Shown: one piece after another, positions 1 to 12,008 of the stretch
Layout: every line of letters starts with the position of its first letter
How positions within the stretch are numbered: position 1 is the first letter of the stretch
NCBI RefSeq assembly: GCF_029227915.1
Contig: NC_079876.1
Coordinates: 22,632,001-22,692,000 of the forward strand
Direction of reading: 5' to 3'
Source of the DNA: Hydractinia symbiolongicarpus
Taxonomy: Eukaryota; Cnidaria; Hydrozoa; Anthoathecata; Hydractiniidae
DNA: 60,000 nucleotides
Notes under the pieces: model-generated
Database searches by the model: none
Seen by the model: the letters and a program-made list of their open reading frames with translations, nothing else
What the model was told of the DNA's origin: nothing
Program-made: the position numbers and the translations under genes

Positions 1-1846
1 CTTGCCTTCAAAATAAATCTTTACAAAAGCATTTAAAAAGGGGCATGGTATATAAATGAAGTATGGAAAGGTTTCTGTAAGGTTTGTTTATGTTTTTTAA
101 AGTTGATGATATTATTGATGCGAGACATGTTTGTTAGCTAGCATCAACCACACCAACAACAACTAGCTAGGTAGCTAGGAATTTATAAATATGTAGCCAT
201 GTTCTTTATACCTAGCTAAGTCTCCAGTTTATATTTAAGTGACCAGCTATTAGCTGCTGTAGCTACCTTATGTTAGCTTCAGTTTTATGTTGCTTTTTAC
301 ATGTAAGCTAATCTTAGTGGTCTTTGCTAAGAATGTGACTGTAACTTATTTCATTTGACATTTTAAGCTTAAATTAACAAGCCACAACAACTTTTAAAAA
401 AGTATTACATAATATTTAAGAAGAGTTTAAGGACTGTTTTTAAGCAAATAATGTATTTTTCACATTTTGTGTATGCAAATAATGTATTTTTCACATTTTG
501 TGTAACTAAACTTATATACATCGGTTACATGGAATATGACGAAACGATTTTTATTTAACATGTAGTAGTTCTTGTACCTTAAGTGTAGTGATTTTTGTTG
601 TTCTAGATGTTCTGACTAAATGTTTTTGTTTATGACATTTTGTCTTATTAAGAAAAGTTTCAACTTTTTTGAGGGAGTACAACACCGAAAAAACTTGTGT
701 TTTTATTTATATTTTGTATAAATTCTTACCGGGCAGGACTCTGTACAACATACCGAAATGACTGATCCCTCTCTATTTATAAATTTGATGCGTTCCAAAT
801 CGCAGTTTTTTGAAATTTTGATTAATATTTAATGAGTACAAGATACAAATACTGATTTTTGTTGAATCAGAAGTATTTCCTAGAACCATTCTTTTTTTAC
901 ACTTTTGTGGAGAAAAAGTGTATGCAATATCATCAGAATAACTGATTTTCTTGCAAACTGTTTTTCTTTTTCACATTTTGGATTGAAATATTGTTATAAA
1001 GGGCATATATCAATAGACATATATATACCAAAATAATTAAATTCTGCAAACGTTGATTTTGTCGTTTACCTCTCATCTTTTATATTTTGATTAAACTTTT
1101 GAGGAAAATCATAGGAATTATTTAGAATATGTATTTTGTGTTGGAAATTTAGTGCAAAAATTGACGTAAAATGAACTGTTAAATTGATTGTTGTTGTTTT
1201 AACATGAATTATGACTCAAACTTTGTTTTTGCATTTCTAATTTGACTAATTAGCCTAAAAATTTGCCAATTGGTTTTACACTCTGTTCTTTTTTATATAT
1301 ATTTTATGTGAACATAGAAGTACACAAGTAAAGTTAGAAGCCACAAGAAGTTAATTCGAAAGTGAAGAGTGGAGCTAGAAGTAGTAAAGAAAAGTTAGAA
1401 GTAGAAAATGAAAGCTTGGGTTTAAAGTAGATTTGGATTCACAAATAGTAAGAACTTTTTAGATATTTTTAGACGTTATGTTTTTATGTCGCTAGAGTTA
1501 CGTGTCAGGCAGACTCGCATTTGCCAGGAAAAAGTCACTTAAGAGCTTCAAATTCTTTATATTTTACCGCGTTTTTTTTTTACACTTTTTTTCATAATTA
1601 ATGTTATCAAACAAATGTGCTAGCGAAACTTTTGGTTTGTTGAACTTACTGCAAATGTCATAATTTTTATATTGCTATTGTTTCTCTTTATATGTGTTTT
1701 ACTAAGCATAAATAGCTAGCTTGCGTCTTCCCAGTTTAACTATATTTAACTGGGTATCTGTCTTATCTAATGTTACCTTCAAGCTCCATATCTAAACCTA
1801 GCTAGCTAACTGATAATTAATGTTGTTATTCCTCTTTTAGCTATTT
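1..1846. repeat. AT-rich dispersed repeat, left part (interrupted by the LINE)
   Basis: No coding region is supported here. The stretch is AT-rich, with clusters of AGCT-type words near 130-300 and 1710-1810. About 1320-1846 matches 16110-16740 in order, including the blocks with the phrases agtaagaact and gcagactcgcatt, so this is one copy of a dispersed family. The homology resumes after the LINE at about 5288 (compare 16760 onward), so the LINE split an older repeat. I did not find a clear 5' end of the family in the first 1300 bases. Confidence 0.6.
445..512. repeat. 33-bp direct tandem duplication
   Basis: The phrase gcaaataatgtatttttcac, followed by attttgtgta, occurs twice in direct succession. 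The two copies are nearly identical, which suggests a recent local duplication. Confidence 0.8.
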
Positions 1847-2056
1847 ATATCCACCTTGGGTGAAGGGTCTCCTTAAGAGACAAGAGAGGAGTTAAACGTC
1901 CTCCACCATACCTTAGTTTAAAGGGGCGATTGTGGAAGTCCCATAAAATGCCACATAGTAATGGTGTCACTTTAAAAAAAACACCCAGTCCGGTCTGTGA
2001 ACGGTTGGCGCTAGGAAGGGCATCCAGCTGTAAAACAATGCCAAAACTCTTTATTA

Positions 2057-5000
2057 ATGGCCGTAAGAATAGTTAATCAGACAAACTGCGTAAACGGGGC
2101 TGGAACTCTAAGGAGTGAAGGTGTCGCGCACGGTAGGACAGATGTCAGATGTGAGCATCGTCAGACCGTTACCCAGCTATCACATCACAAGGTAGATAAC
2201 ACTAGGTTGAGGATGGCTAGTGTAAATGTTGGTACTCTGAGAGGTAGAGCAGGTGAAGTAGTTGAAATGTTAGAACGGAGATCTGTTGATATGTGTTGTG
2301 TTCAGGAAGTTAGGTGGAGAGGAGCTTCAGTGAGATTTGTGGAAGGTAGGAGGGCAAGGTATAAGCTTTTTTGGATTGGTAATAGTGATGGATATGGAGG
2401 AGTTGGCATATTCGTTGCAGAGAAGTGGGTAGAAAAAGAAAAAAAGATGTTATGCGTGTTAATAGTCGTATTATAGTGATAAAGTTTTTGATAGGTAATA
2501 GGATTGTCACTTTTCTGTCAGTTTATGCTCCACAGTGTGGACTCAGTGAGGAAGATAAAGATAAGTTTTATGATGAGTTAATAGCAGTCACATCAAAGTT
2601 TGGAGACACTGAACTTGTCATGGTGGGCGGCGACTTTAATGGTCATGTTGGGAAGTCATCTGAAGGTTATAGAGGTGTGCATGGAGGCTATGGATTTGGG
2701 AGCAGAAATAATGAAGGGGAGAGATTGCTTGAGTTTGGAATGGCAACGGACATGGTGGTTTGCAACACATCATTCAGTAAGAGACAGAGTAGGCTGATAA
2801 CATATGAGTCAGGTGGTTGTAAGACACAGATAGATTACTTTTTGGTTAGAAAGTCAGACAAGAAAGTGGTGAAGGACGTGAAAGTTATATCGGGGGAAGA
2901 GTGTGTTTCCCAGCATAGGTTGCTGGTTTGTGATATTATCTTGAAGAGTATCAGAGAAGCCAAGGGAAAGTACAGGCCCCGTCGAAAAGTCTGGAAGCTA
3001 AAGGAAGAGATTGTAGCAAGACAATTTAGTGCAAAAGTTCAACAGTTAGCCTACAATAGTCAATGTGATAGTGACAATGTTGAAAGTACTTGGACTACTT
3101 TGAAGAATTGTCTTCTAGAAGCTTCTGATGATACCTGTGAGTGGACGAAAGGACCAGCTAGACATAAACAGACCTGGTGGTGGAATAATGAGGTTGACCA
3201 GTGTATAAAGGAAAAGAGGAAACTTTGGAAAGAGTGGAAGTCAGGTGGTAGTAAAAATATTTACTTAGAAGCTAAGCGTCGGGTTCGTACAGCAGTGTAT
3301 AAGGCAAAATCAGAAGCAGAGAGAAACAGATTTGCAGATGTGTTAAGAAGGGAAGACCAGCGCAATGAGGTATTCAAGATAGCAAAGCAAATGAAGAAGA
3401 CTAATCAAGATATTGTAGGTGAGAAGTGTATACGTAATGATGAAGGTGTTTTGGCTAGCACAGAGGAGGAGAAAAGGGTAGCTTGGAAGAATCATTATCA
3501 GAGGTTGCTTAACACTGAGTTTAATTGGGACGAGGATAATTTGTCTGATGATGATGTCGTAGAAGGGCCAGCCATGCAGATCAAGACAGAATGGGTAGTG
3601 GAGGCTATTAGGAAAATGAAGATTGGCAAGGCTGCAGGAGTATCAGGTATTGTTGCAGAGATGGTAAAAGCATCTGGATATATTGGAGTTGAGCTTATTA
3701 CAAGTCTTGCTAACCAGATTATAAAGGATGGTGCTATTCCGAGTGAGTGGCAGTCGAGTGTAATAGTGAATTGTTTCAAGGGCAAGGGTGATGCATTAGA
3801 AAGGGGTAACTATAGAGGTTTGAAGTTGGTTGATCAAGTAATGAAAGTTATTGAAAGAGTGATTGATAAGTTACTTAGAGAAAGAATTGATATAGATAAG
3901 ATGCAATTTGGTTTTGTTCCAGGGCGTGGCACTACAGATGCAATATTTTTACTCAGACAGCTTCAGGAAAAGTATTTAGGAAAGAGAAAGAATCTCTATT
4001 TTGCCTTTGTAGATTTAGAGAAAGCTTTTGATAGAGTGCCACGTAAAGTTATTTGGTGGGCTATGAGAAAATTAGGTGTGGATGAGTGGCTAGTTACGAT
4101 GGTTCAGTCTATGTACAGCAATGCTAGAAGTCGTGTCAGGATTAACGATTCACTTAGTGATGAATTTAGTGTAAATGTTGGTGTACATCAGGGTTCTGTA
4201 CTTAGTCCTTTGTTGTTTATTCTAGTCTTAGAAGCGCTGTCGATGGAGTCCAGAACAGGTTGCCCATGGGAGTTATTGTATGCAGATGATTTGGTTCTCA
4301 TAGCAGAGTCGATGGAAGAATTAGTTGAAAAGTTTGAGAAGTGGAAGAAAGGACTAGAAGAGAAAGGGCTGAAGGTAAACACAGCAAAGTCTAAAGTCAT
4401 GATAAGTAGCATTGCAGCTGAGTGTGACCTTGTAGTTGGAAAGTAACCTTGTGGAGTTTGCAGGAAAGGGGTTAGTAGTAACTCAATTTTTTGTCAGACT
4501 TGCAAGGGTACATAAGAAGTGCAGTAGTATTAATGGAAGGTTAAGAGCTGGCATACAGTTTGTATGCAAGCGTTGCAAAGGTGAGATCATAGAGAATGAA
4601 GTATTTCCAGCTTTAATGATGTACAACAGTGGCTCGTTAGAGATAGTTAAGAACTTCTGTTACTTAGGTAATATGTTGGGCAGTGAAGGGGGTGTTGGAA
4701 GAAGTGTTACTTGCAGGATAGGTTCTGCTTGGAAAAAGTTTAGAGAGTTACTTCCTTTATTGACTAGCAGAGTCCTGTCAATTGAGGTAAAAGGTAGGTT
4801 GTATGAGGCCTGTGTAAGAAGTGTTATGTTGTACGGTAGTGAGACATGGGCAGTGAAGCAGGAAGATCTTGACCGTTTAGAAAGGAATGATATGAGAATG
4901 GTTAGGTGGATGTGTAATGCCAGTCTGAGAGACAGAAAGAGTTCAGATGAGCTAAAAAGCAGGCTAAGTCTCTGTAGAATTAAAGATGTTATCCAGATAA

Positions 5001-5188
5001 GAAGATTGAATTGGCTGGGGCACTTGGAAAGAATGGAGGAGGATAATTGGGTAAGAAAGTGTAGAGACTTGATAGTTCCTGGGGCAAAGCCCAGAGGCAG
5101 ACCGAGAAATACTTGGCAGGAGGTTATAAGGACAGACTTGATAGAGAGGAAGTTGAGTTTAGATCTAACACAGTCTAGATCAGATTGA
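2057..5188 (+). pseudogene. RTE-type endonuclease-reverse transcriptase pseudogene
   Basis: The endonuclease domain begins with MASVNVGTLRGR, CCVQEVRW and later VMVGGDFNGHVG, as in apurinic-type LINE endonucleases of the Bov-B/CFDP2 type. The RT follows: GKAAGVSGI, NYRGLKL, FGFVPGRGTTDAI, FAFVDLEKAFDRV, VHQGSVLSPLLF and the catalytic YADDLVL near 4275. A cysteine cluster (CGVC, CQTC, then KKCS, CKRC) spans 4450-4585, and the C-terminal region has LNWLGHLERM and GRPRNTW, usual in this group. Breaks: a one-base slip in the A-rich run at about 2440-2452 (frame 2 to 1); an in-frame TAA at 4444-4446; and a small deletion near 4503-4510 that shifts to frame 2 inside the cysteine cluster. Otherwise the coding sequence is well kept, so the copy is fairly young but inactive. 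Confidence 0.88.
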
Positions 5189-5252
5189 AAGAGGGTCATT
5201 AATATACCCCGTCCAACCCATGCTAGCATGGAAAACGGACGTTAAGCCGAGA

Positions 5253-5287
<35 letters not shown>
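5189..5287 (+). repeat. LINE 3' end with TGA microsatellite
   Basis: After the stop come tccaacccatgctagcatgg, aaaacggacgttaagcc and then a run of about eleven GAT/TGA units to 5286. A trinucleotide tail instead of poly-A is typical of RTE-clade LINEs. Confidence 0.85.
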
Positions 5288-5288
<1 letters not shown>

Positions 5289-6944
5289 AGTAGTCAAACT
5301 TAAGGATCTTATTTGAGCACGAATTATGATGTAACAAGCCACAAAATCTTTCAAAGACTTATTGAACTTTTAGGGTAGTGTGAGGAGAAATTTTACTTTA
5401 AGAGGAATGATTTTGTAAAACTAAAGTGTGTGCGTTAATTGGAGTAAGTTTTATTGTTTTGTTGTTGACATCCTGTTAAACTTCTGTAAGCTCGCATGTA
5501 AATTACAAGGTTATATATTTTTACAAGGGTAGTGGTTGATATTTTTACAAAGTTTGTTGACATTTTTTGGGAAATTTACCTGGGTTTTTTACATTTGTGG
5601 TTAAAATTTCTCAGCAGAGAATAGTATGGTTGCCGATTATATTGTTTGTGTTGCAAACTGCTGTTTTTTAAATGTTGTGTAAACTTTTGTGGAAAAAGAC
5701 CACATGCAAAATACTGAAAGAACAAATTTTTGTACAATTAGACTGTGAGCTGAAGTTGGATTTTTTTTTATATTTTGTTTTATAAACTTTTTTTAAGCTT
5801 TAAACTAACTGTAAGTAATGTAATTACGGGAATAAATATTTGGTGATGATAAAAAATTACTGAATGTTCAGACTGAAACTGTTTAACTTTTGTGAGGGAG
5901 GACCATATGCAAGTATATATACTAAAAATAATAACTTGATATTTTACACTTTCCAAGTTGTATTTTTGTATGCACTTAAATGACTGCTTTTCTGAGTTGA
6001 ATTTGATGGGTTTCATATCAATTTTGTGGAAGATTTTATGGGTGAAAACAATATAAAACATGCCAATTGAACTGATTTTTGTTTATATTTTGATTTGCTC
6101 CTCATAAACCTTTGTGTTCTACATTTATTGTAAACTTTTGTGAGGAAGGACCATATTTTTATATACAATGTTTTCAAAATAATGATTTTTGTTGATTTGA
6201 AATTTACTCCTTGCTCATTGCTTTTTCGACATTTCAGTTTAAAATGTTTGGTAAAGTCAGTACGGATCATGAGACAAAAAAATTGTTTTGTTAACCGGTT
6301 AATTTTTACATTTTGTGCTTATTTTTGCAACCGAATAAATGATTTTTCAAAGTTTAACTTTTTGTTTTTTGGTGTTTTGGGTTTATTTAAGTTTGGCTTT
6401 TTTATGTTGTTCAGGTTGTATTGTTGTATAAGCATTTAGGAAAAGACAATGTTTAAAATGCATAAAGAACTTATTTCATAGATCTGTGCTTACTGTTGCA
6501 AGCCTTTCTTTTCGACATTTCAGATTAAAATATTGAAGGTTTTCAACATAATCACATAATAAGATGTATACATATTTGAGATGTGTTATTTCTGACATTA
6601 TTATTATTGTTGTCGTAACTGTCTGGGTTGTGACTGTCAATGTTGTAACTTTCTACTAACTAGATTTTACACCTTGCACGCCGTTGTTTTTCATATTTTG
6701 TCTGACGTTTTGTTGGGAGGATTTCATGCGATTTGACATTTGATATTTTGTGTTAGATTTTAAGAACTTTTTTGTTAAATTATGACTTATATACTTTCTT
6801 TTTATGCATTTTCAGATTATTTTTTTTAGTAAAAGGCATATTCAATATACTGAAATATTTGCTGATGTCATCAAAATTCAAATGACAGAACTTTTCAATT
6901 GTTTTTCTGCCTAAGTGGATTTTTCCACGGGCCTAATCTACTAG
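5288..6944. mobile_element. AT-rich repeat, right part, ending in a Helitron-type 3' terminus
   Basis: Continuation of the interrupted repeat, matching 16760-18673. It ends with ctgcctaagtggatttttcc and cacgggcctaatcta, then CTAG (6941-6944) followed by T. The short hairpin GTGGA-TTTT-TCCAC about 12 bases before CTAG is the Helitron 3' signature, and the same ending closes the copies at 14505 and 18673. No coding capacity is seen, so it is nonautonomous. Confidence 0.65.
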
Positions 6945-7699
6945 TCCTATATAATTCTTTGGTCCTTGTGACGTCAATTATGCAGCCATTATGAATTTCA
7001 AAGTTCGAGAAGAAGCGTGACCATGATAAAGCCAAATGAAGTGAGGTAGCTCAAAATTTGAAAGTTTATTTACAATTATTTGCTGTACTAAACTTTTCTG
7101 TAAAAAACGAATGTTATTTTCTTTAATACTTATATGAATAGAACATTATTAGGTAGCATCATTAAAACGTCGGAGGGAACCTTTAAACCTGCCAATTTAG
7201 ATGGAATAATAATAGAACTTAGATAGCATATAGCTAGCTAACTAGCATAAAATTAACTACTTTGCTGGGATAAAACCACCCACCCATAAATATAGCTATT
7301 TTAGCTTTACCATAAAATCAGTTATACATAGCTAGCTATCATAGAAAAATTCTTTTGTACAGATGTTTCGACTAGCTAGGCCACATATTTACTACAAAGT
7401 GAGTGAGATACTTCTACTCTGTATCACATAGCTTGTTCTAGCTACAATTTTCCACAAAATTTGTTGAACCAACAAGTTCAGCAAAGTCAGCAAAATAACA
7501 TAGCTATAGCTACATATTCTGCAGATAGTACTTTCTGTCCTCACTCCTGATGGTATATATAATCGTTTACGCTGCTCAGCCACAAAGAGCACTTTTTAAC
7601 GTTGTATGACGTGGAAGGAGGGAGATTAGAGAGCCATCTTTTTGTGGACGATTGTAACTATTATTGTAGGCACGTCACAAAAGACCTGGGGTAGTAGAC
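6945..7699. other. Non-coding spacer rich in AGCT words
   Basis: I see no gene. The segment 7220-7520 is rich in tagctagct-type words, which also occur near 130-300, 1710-1810, 12760 and 16560-16740; these may be low-complexity sequence shared by several repeat families. Confidence 0.5.
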
Positions 7700-8412
7700 A
7701 TTGCCATGTTGTAGTTCAGGTAATCGACTTTCTTAACGCTGACGTTTAATTTTTGATTTTTCATGGGAACTTTTCCCATAAAATGTTGCAGGATTCTTTT
7801 TCCTTTAACAGGGTAAAAACAGGTTGTGAACTGTGTTTTTATTTTTAAATGTTACAAAAACTTTTCCACAAAATAAAATTGCTGAGTGATTGTTTTAGCT
7901 GCAAAGGGTACAACAGGCTGTTTACTGTCTGTTTATTTGAACCGAAGTTGGGATAGTTTTTTGGAAATGGATATTATGCCAAAACGTATGTGCGACACAG
8001 TATATATACCTGTATATAATCACTCATCCCAAAGTTAACGACAAGCTGTTACCTGTGTTTCTGCTAAACAGAAGTTGCGCTATTTTTTTTAAAGGGTATT
8101 AAACATACATATATATGGATGTGCAAAATTTTTTACCTGTACGAAGCGCTCACCCTGGATTAAAATTCATTTTTTAAGTTTTCTCGGAAACATTTTGAAA
8201 AGATTCGCAATGAAAATAAACTGTATTTTTGTAGAAAAGTTTTTTTTGAAAAATATATTACACCACGATTTACGTACTTGTACTAAAGCGCTGCACATGA
8301 ATGTGTGGCACAAGTTACAATTACTATTAATCGCTCCACCAGACATTTAATGCCGGGTAACACAGTTACTTGCGACTAAACCAGTAATTTCAACGCCAGG
8401 TACCCCGTCTAG
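7700..8412 (+). mobile_element. Diverged Helitron-family copy (family 1)
   Basis: Related in order to 12903-13916 and 33228-34329: repeated phrases of the type tgtttttatttaaac, cctgtactaagcgct and gttaacgaca, then a closing block ending taccccgtctag (CTAG at 8409-8412) followed by T. The hairpin before CTAG is weak here. No coding region is seen. Confidence 0.5.
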
Positions 8413-8533
8413 TTAGTATAATAATAAAAAAAAATAGAATATTAATATCCATAAAAAAGTTAAGTACGATATGTGTGCTGTAAATCCATAAGCATATATA
8501 TTATGCACCTGTAAAGTTTTCATATATATTCAT

Positions 8534-8601
8534 GCCCTGTTGGTCTAATGGCTATGACACTCATGCAAATAAGAGATCCAGGTTCAAATCCTGGACAGGG
8601 C
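8534..8601 (+). tRNA. tRNA-like sequence, anticodon arm defective
   Basis: Perfect 7-bp acceptor stem (gccctgt / acagggc) and a perfect 5-bp T stem (ccagg / cctgg) around the loop ttcaaat. The D arm has GTC/GAC pairing and the GG of the D loop. A-box (tggtctaatgg) and B-box (ggttcaaatcc) matches are good. The anticodon arm is wrong: only CTC/GAG pair, around a 10-base loop, and the total length is 68 rather than about 72. It is a tRNA pseudogene, or possibly the head of a SINE; it is not a normal tRNA that I can assign to an amino acid. Confidence 0.55.
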
Positions 8602-8948
8602 TAGGAAAAACAATTATCGTGCATCTACAATAACCATTTACATATCACAAAAATGCCACGTTTAAAAATGGCAGTTATATTTGTTCGTCTTGCCATGTTT
8701 CACGGCATCTTTTCACAATAAGGCCCACCAAAAATTTTCGCTTGCGAACCTAGAGAACCTTGTCCCACCCTTTCTGTATTCTTCAATAAGTTGCACTCCG
8801 CTTAAATCTACCATTATGTTTTTCCAAGCGATATTTCTTAGCAACAAATTTTTTTTTTTAATACTGTACTACTGTCTATTTAATCTGATTGTTCGAGTGA
8901 TTTGATTGTTTTTGAATTTTAAAATCTCTTCACAGAATAGATTATTGA
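8602..8948. other. Probable 3' UTR/downstream sequence of the minus-strand LINE
   Basis: AT-rich and without a gene. It lies just after the stop of the minus-strand retrotransposon (stop at 8949-8951), so part of it is probably that element's 3' UTR. I cannot place the element's end. Confidence 0.35.
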
Positions 8949-11900
8949 TTAATCGCTGCCTACAATACTTGAAAGAGAATTGGAGAGTTCAATGTCATTG
9001 ATTGTTGCAGGTTCCCTACCCCACAATGAGCATGCGCCTCTGATGCATAGTAAAGTTGATCTTAACAAACTGAATGAGATCTTCGACCTTATGAAGTTGG
9101 TCGATTGTTGAACTGTGACATCCCGCTTTTCAGCAATCATCTCTGATAGTCGTTTGTAAAACGCTCCACACTCACGACCCATTCCTCCATTTGTTGAGAA
9201 GACAAGGGGACTGAAGGTCCCATATTCCACGGTGTTTACTCGCTCGTTATAATGGCGTTTCTTTTCATCTTCATTCCTTTTGAAGCACTTGCTGAGCTCC
9301 AGACCGCTGTATCTTCGAGCACTTAGGTCAAAGACCCTTATATCGAAAAATGCTCTTTGCCCAGGAGTCCAGAACCCAGTAGCACTGATGTCCAAACGTG
9401 CTTCTCTGCTGCGATTGGCAGTACGATATTGAAACTGCTCGCCATCTAGAGCCATCAAGCTTGGTTCGCTTCGAACATTGACACATACCTCATCAATTAG
9501 CTTTGCTGTTATGTCGCGAATCTCATTATGTCTTAATGTCACAAACCCTCCTTTCTTACAGGACAGCGCATGTGAAACATCAAAACTGCTTTCACAGATA
9601 CATTCAGTGAGTAATCGAGGTAGGGTCCAGTTATATCGAATACGCAGTGCATCCTGAAACTGCTCTTTCTTGAGATCGTACGCAAGCTCTTTGATGGGAA
9701 GATTTGTTAACCAGATTGAAGAACCGACTAGGCAACTGGAGTCGTTCTTTTTCTTTTGATCTTCATTCAACTCGGCTCTAACTCGCACCAGTTTCTCTTT
9801 ATTTCGTTGGTTCTTCTTACTTTTAATCATTGCAATTGATTTTATTTCCCCATTTTCAGTGGTGCCAAGTATCTGATTCTGAAGTTTAAATGTAAACTGC
9901 TTTGAATTCTCGTGCTCGATCGGTGCAATTTCACAGACATTTTTAAGACCAAGTCCGCCCATCCGAGGCGGGAGGGACAGAAGATCTCTTTCTGTGTCGT
10001 TTATGACTTTCCCACCAGTGATGGCTGTTATAAAATGATGTCTCAAAATATCTTCAATTGGTTGGAGGTAATCTTCCATTTGAGGTATCGTTCGAATGAA
10101 GTATGAGTAGCGATGCTGAAGCCACTCACATAACATGCATATGCCGCCTGTGGCTGGGTGACTGCAATCTGTGTCAGCAAGGTCAATTCAGACCAGTGTT
10201 TGACCCTCTTTTTGCAGTATCGATCTTTGGCTGTTTACTTCCAATAACGGCGCCAAGATGTCTCTCACCATCTTTGGATATTTGTATATTTGTGCCTTCA
10301 AACACTGTTTTGGCAAGATCAAAGTGTTCCTCTTTTACAATTAGCCATGATTTCATTAGCTGGGGAAAGTATCCAAAGTGTGGACCGATTGTTGTAATAT
10401 TGGTCCACCATTGCTTCAATGATTGCAATTTTCCTGTTGATGTAATATCGTCCGCAAATGCTGCCATTTGATCTGGAACATCAGCAATTGTTGACAACAT
10501 GATGTTAAGGAGTGGTGTAATTCCCATAGCATAAACTGCCATGCCAATTGGGTCTCCTTGAGTGGTCCCTTCATTAGAGCGAAGTTCAATTCCACCAATG
10601 ACAAACAATCTGGCAGGCACACGATAACAATTGACGACATAATTTGAGAACTCTGGACACAATATTTGCACATTGTGAAGAAGAGCTTTCCGATTAATGT
10701 TATTGAAAGCATTAGCGGTATCTACTAGTATCACCGCCTCAGCTCCTTCACTTTCAAATGCTTTCCTCATCGAGTGGATTGCAGCCTCACTTCCTCCTTT
10801 TTGACCAGAACACATCTGCACCCTGCTCCCCGATATGATAACATCTCCTTTAACAATTGACATAACCAACTTTCCACAAATCCGCCTTAGCACTTCGCCG
10901 ACCCCAATGGGCCGGACTCCTGGTTGCTTGTCAAGTGGTACTAACCTTGCAGCTAGAAAACCCTGCAACGATTGATCATTTATTTGTTGGGTGCAAAGTT
11001 TCTTTGTGACATTTGCAATGGACGATCGTAAATCCTTGCCACACTCTCCATACATTTTCGATGTCAGCGGCCTTCTCCATCCATCAGCATCAAAACCAGA
11101 AGGACACGAATCACCCTGTGTTGCCAATGCAGATTTTAGTACCATTTGCTCATCAATAGCATCAAATATTATCGGATTGATGCGTTGAACAGGGCCATGC
11201 AGTAGATTGTAATCATTAGTATTTTGTCCTTTGGGATGTTTCTCCTTCAGTGTTGCAATTGTCGCATCGTCTAATGGAAGCACTCCTCCACTCATATTGT
11301 TTGTAAGCAATTTGATTGCGCCATGCACATCACCTCTTTCCATTTTCTCCTTAAACTGTTTTGAGATTGTTTCAATTGTTTTCTTCTCCATAATTTTTGG
11401 CAGTCTTGATTGTAGTGTTTCTGCCTCATTCACCAACGCATTAATCTCCCCTCTATGCCATAAACGCAGTCTTCTTTCCAGAGCTTTTACATGGTCTCTG
11501 GTTTTGGAGGTTTTGCTTGGTTTTTGGAGTAAAAGGGCTGGCATGATGTGAATCGCCTTCATAGATATCGATCCCAGCGGGCTATCTTCTACCCAAGCAT
11601 TAAGCAATCTAGTTATTTCCCGGGTAAAGTCTTTGCCAGCGCCTCCACTTGGGAGCATGAAAAGATTTTTCCTCCAGAAAACGATTTTTTCATAGCAGGA
11701 ATCAATCAGTTTTGTAAAATCACTTCCCTTCACTTCACCCCAGTAAAACTGTTCAGGAGTTGTTACTTCTGTTGCATTGTTGTTAGAATTTTCATGCATA
11801 GGAACCTCTTCTTCTGCAGGCAGAAGATCGACTCTGACACAATTACTTTACATTGTCTCTGATGTTGCAGAGCACCTCTCGCCGTACGGAATAATTTTCT

Positions 11901-12008
11901 GCACTTTACACACGGAACGTCCGTTGATGTCGATGGTAGGCCTTGGCCCATCACTGTCTGCTGCAGTTGCAGGTCTTGAATTTCCGATGGAATCGCCATT
12001 CCCCCCAT
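8949..12008 (-). pseudogene. LINE with zinc finger, RT and restriction-like endonuclease (R2-superfamily type)
   Basis: Read on the minus strand. The N-terminal part (12008-11763) holds a C2H2-like finger, CVKCRKLFRTARG with H/C partners, as in R2/NeSL-type LINEs. The RT (11799-10183) has VRPIGVGEVLRRICGK, LVDTANAFNNINR, NEGTTQGDPIG and the catalytic FADD. The C-terminal part (10136-8949) has a cysteine/histidine knot (CICESSFDVSHALSC), then RHNEIRD, EARLDI and FFDIRVFD. This order matches the CCHC plus PD-(D/E)XK endonuclease of site-targeting LINEs. The three parts lie in different frames. The short stretch at about 10190-10130 that continues the RT thumb sits in a third frame, so there are at least two frameshifts there and one near 11800. 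The exact clade is inferred. Confidence 0.75.

Larger units (their letters stand above)
1847..5287 (+). mobile_element. RTE-like non-LTR retrotransposon (LINE), decayed
   Basis: A nearly full-length LINE in the plus direction: a leader of about 210 bases, an endonuclease/reverse transcriptase region (2057-5188) and a short 3' end closing in a TGA repeat. The leader has the words ggttggcgctaggaagggc and atccagctg near 2004-2030, which I recognise as common in such invertebrate elements. It is inserted into the dispersed repeat that is uninterrupted at 16110-18673; repeat sequence continues at both edges. The exact 5' edge is approximate (1840-1860), and I saw no clear target-site duplication. 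Confidence 0.8.

Noticed and set aside
2310-2510. Minus-strand open stretch opposite the LINE
   Set aside because: It mirrors the plus-strand endonuclease codons and has no family features.
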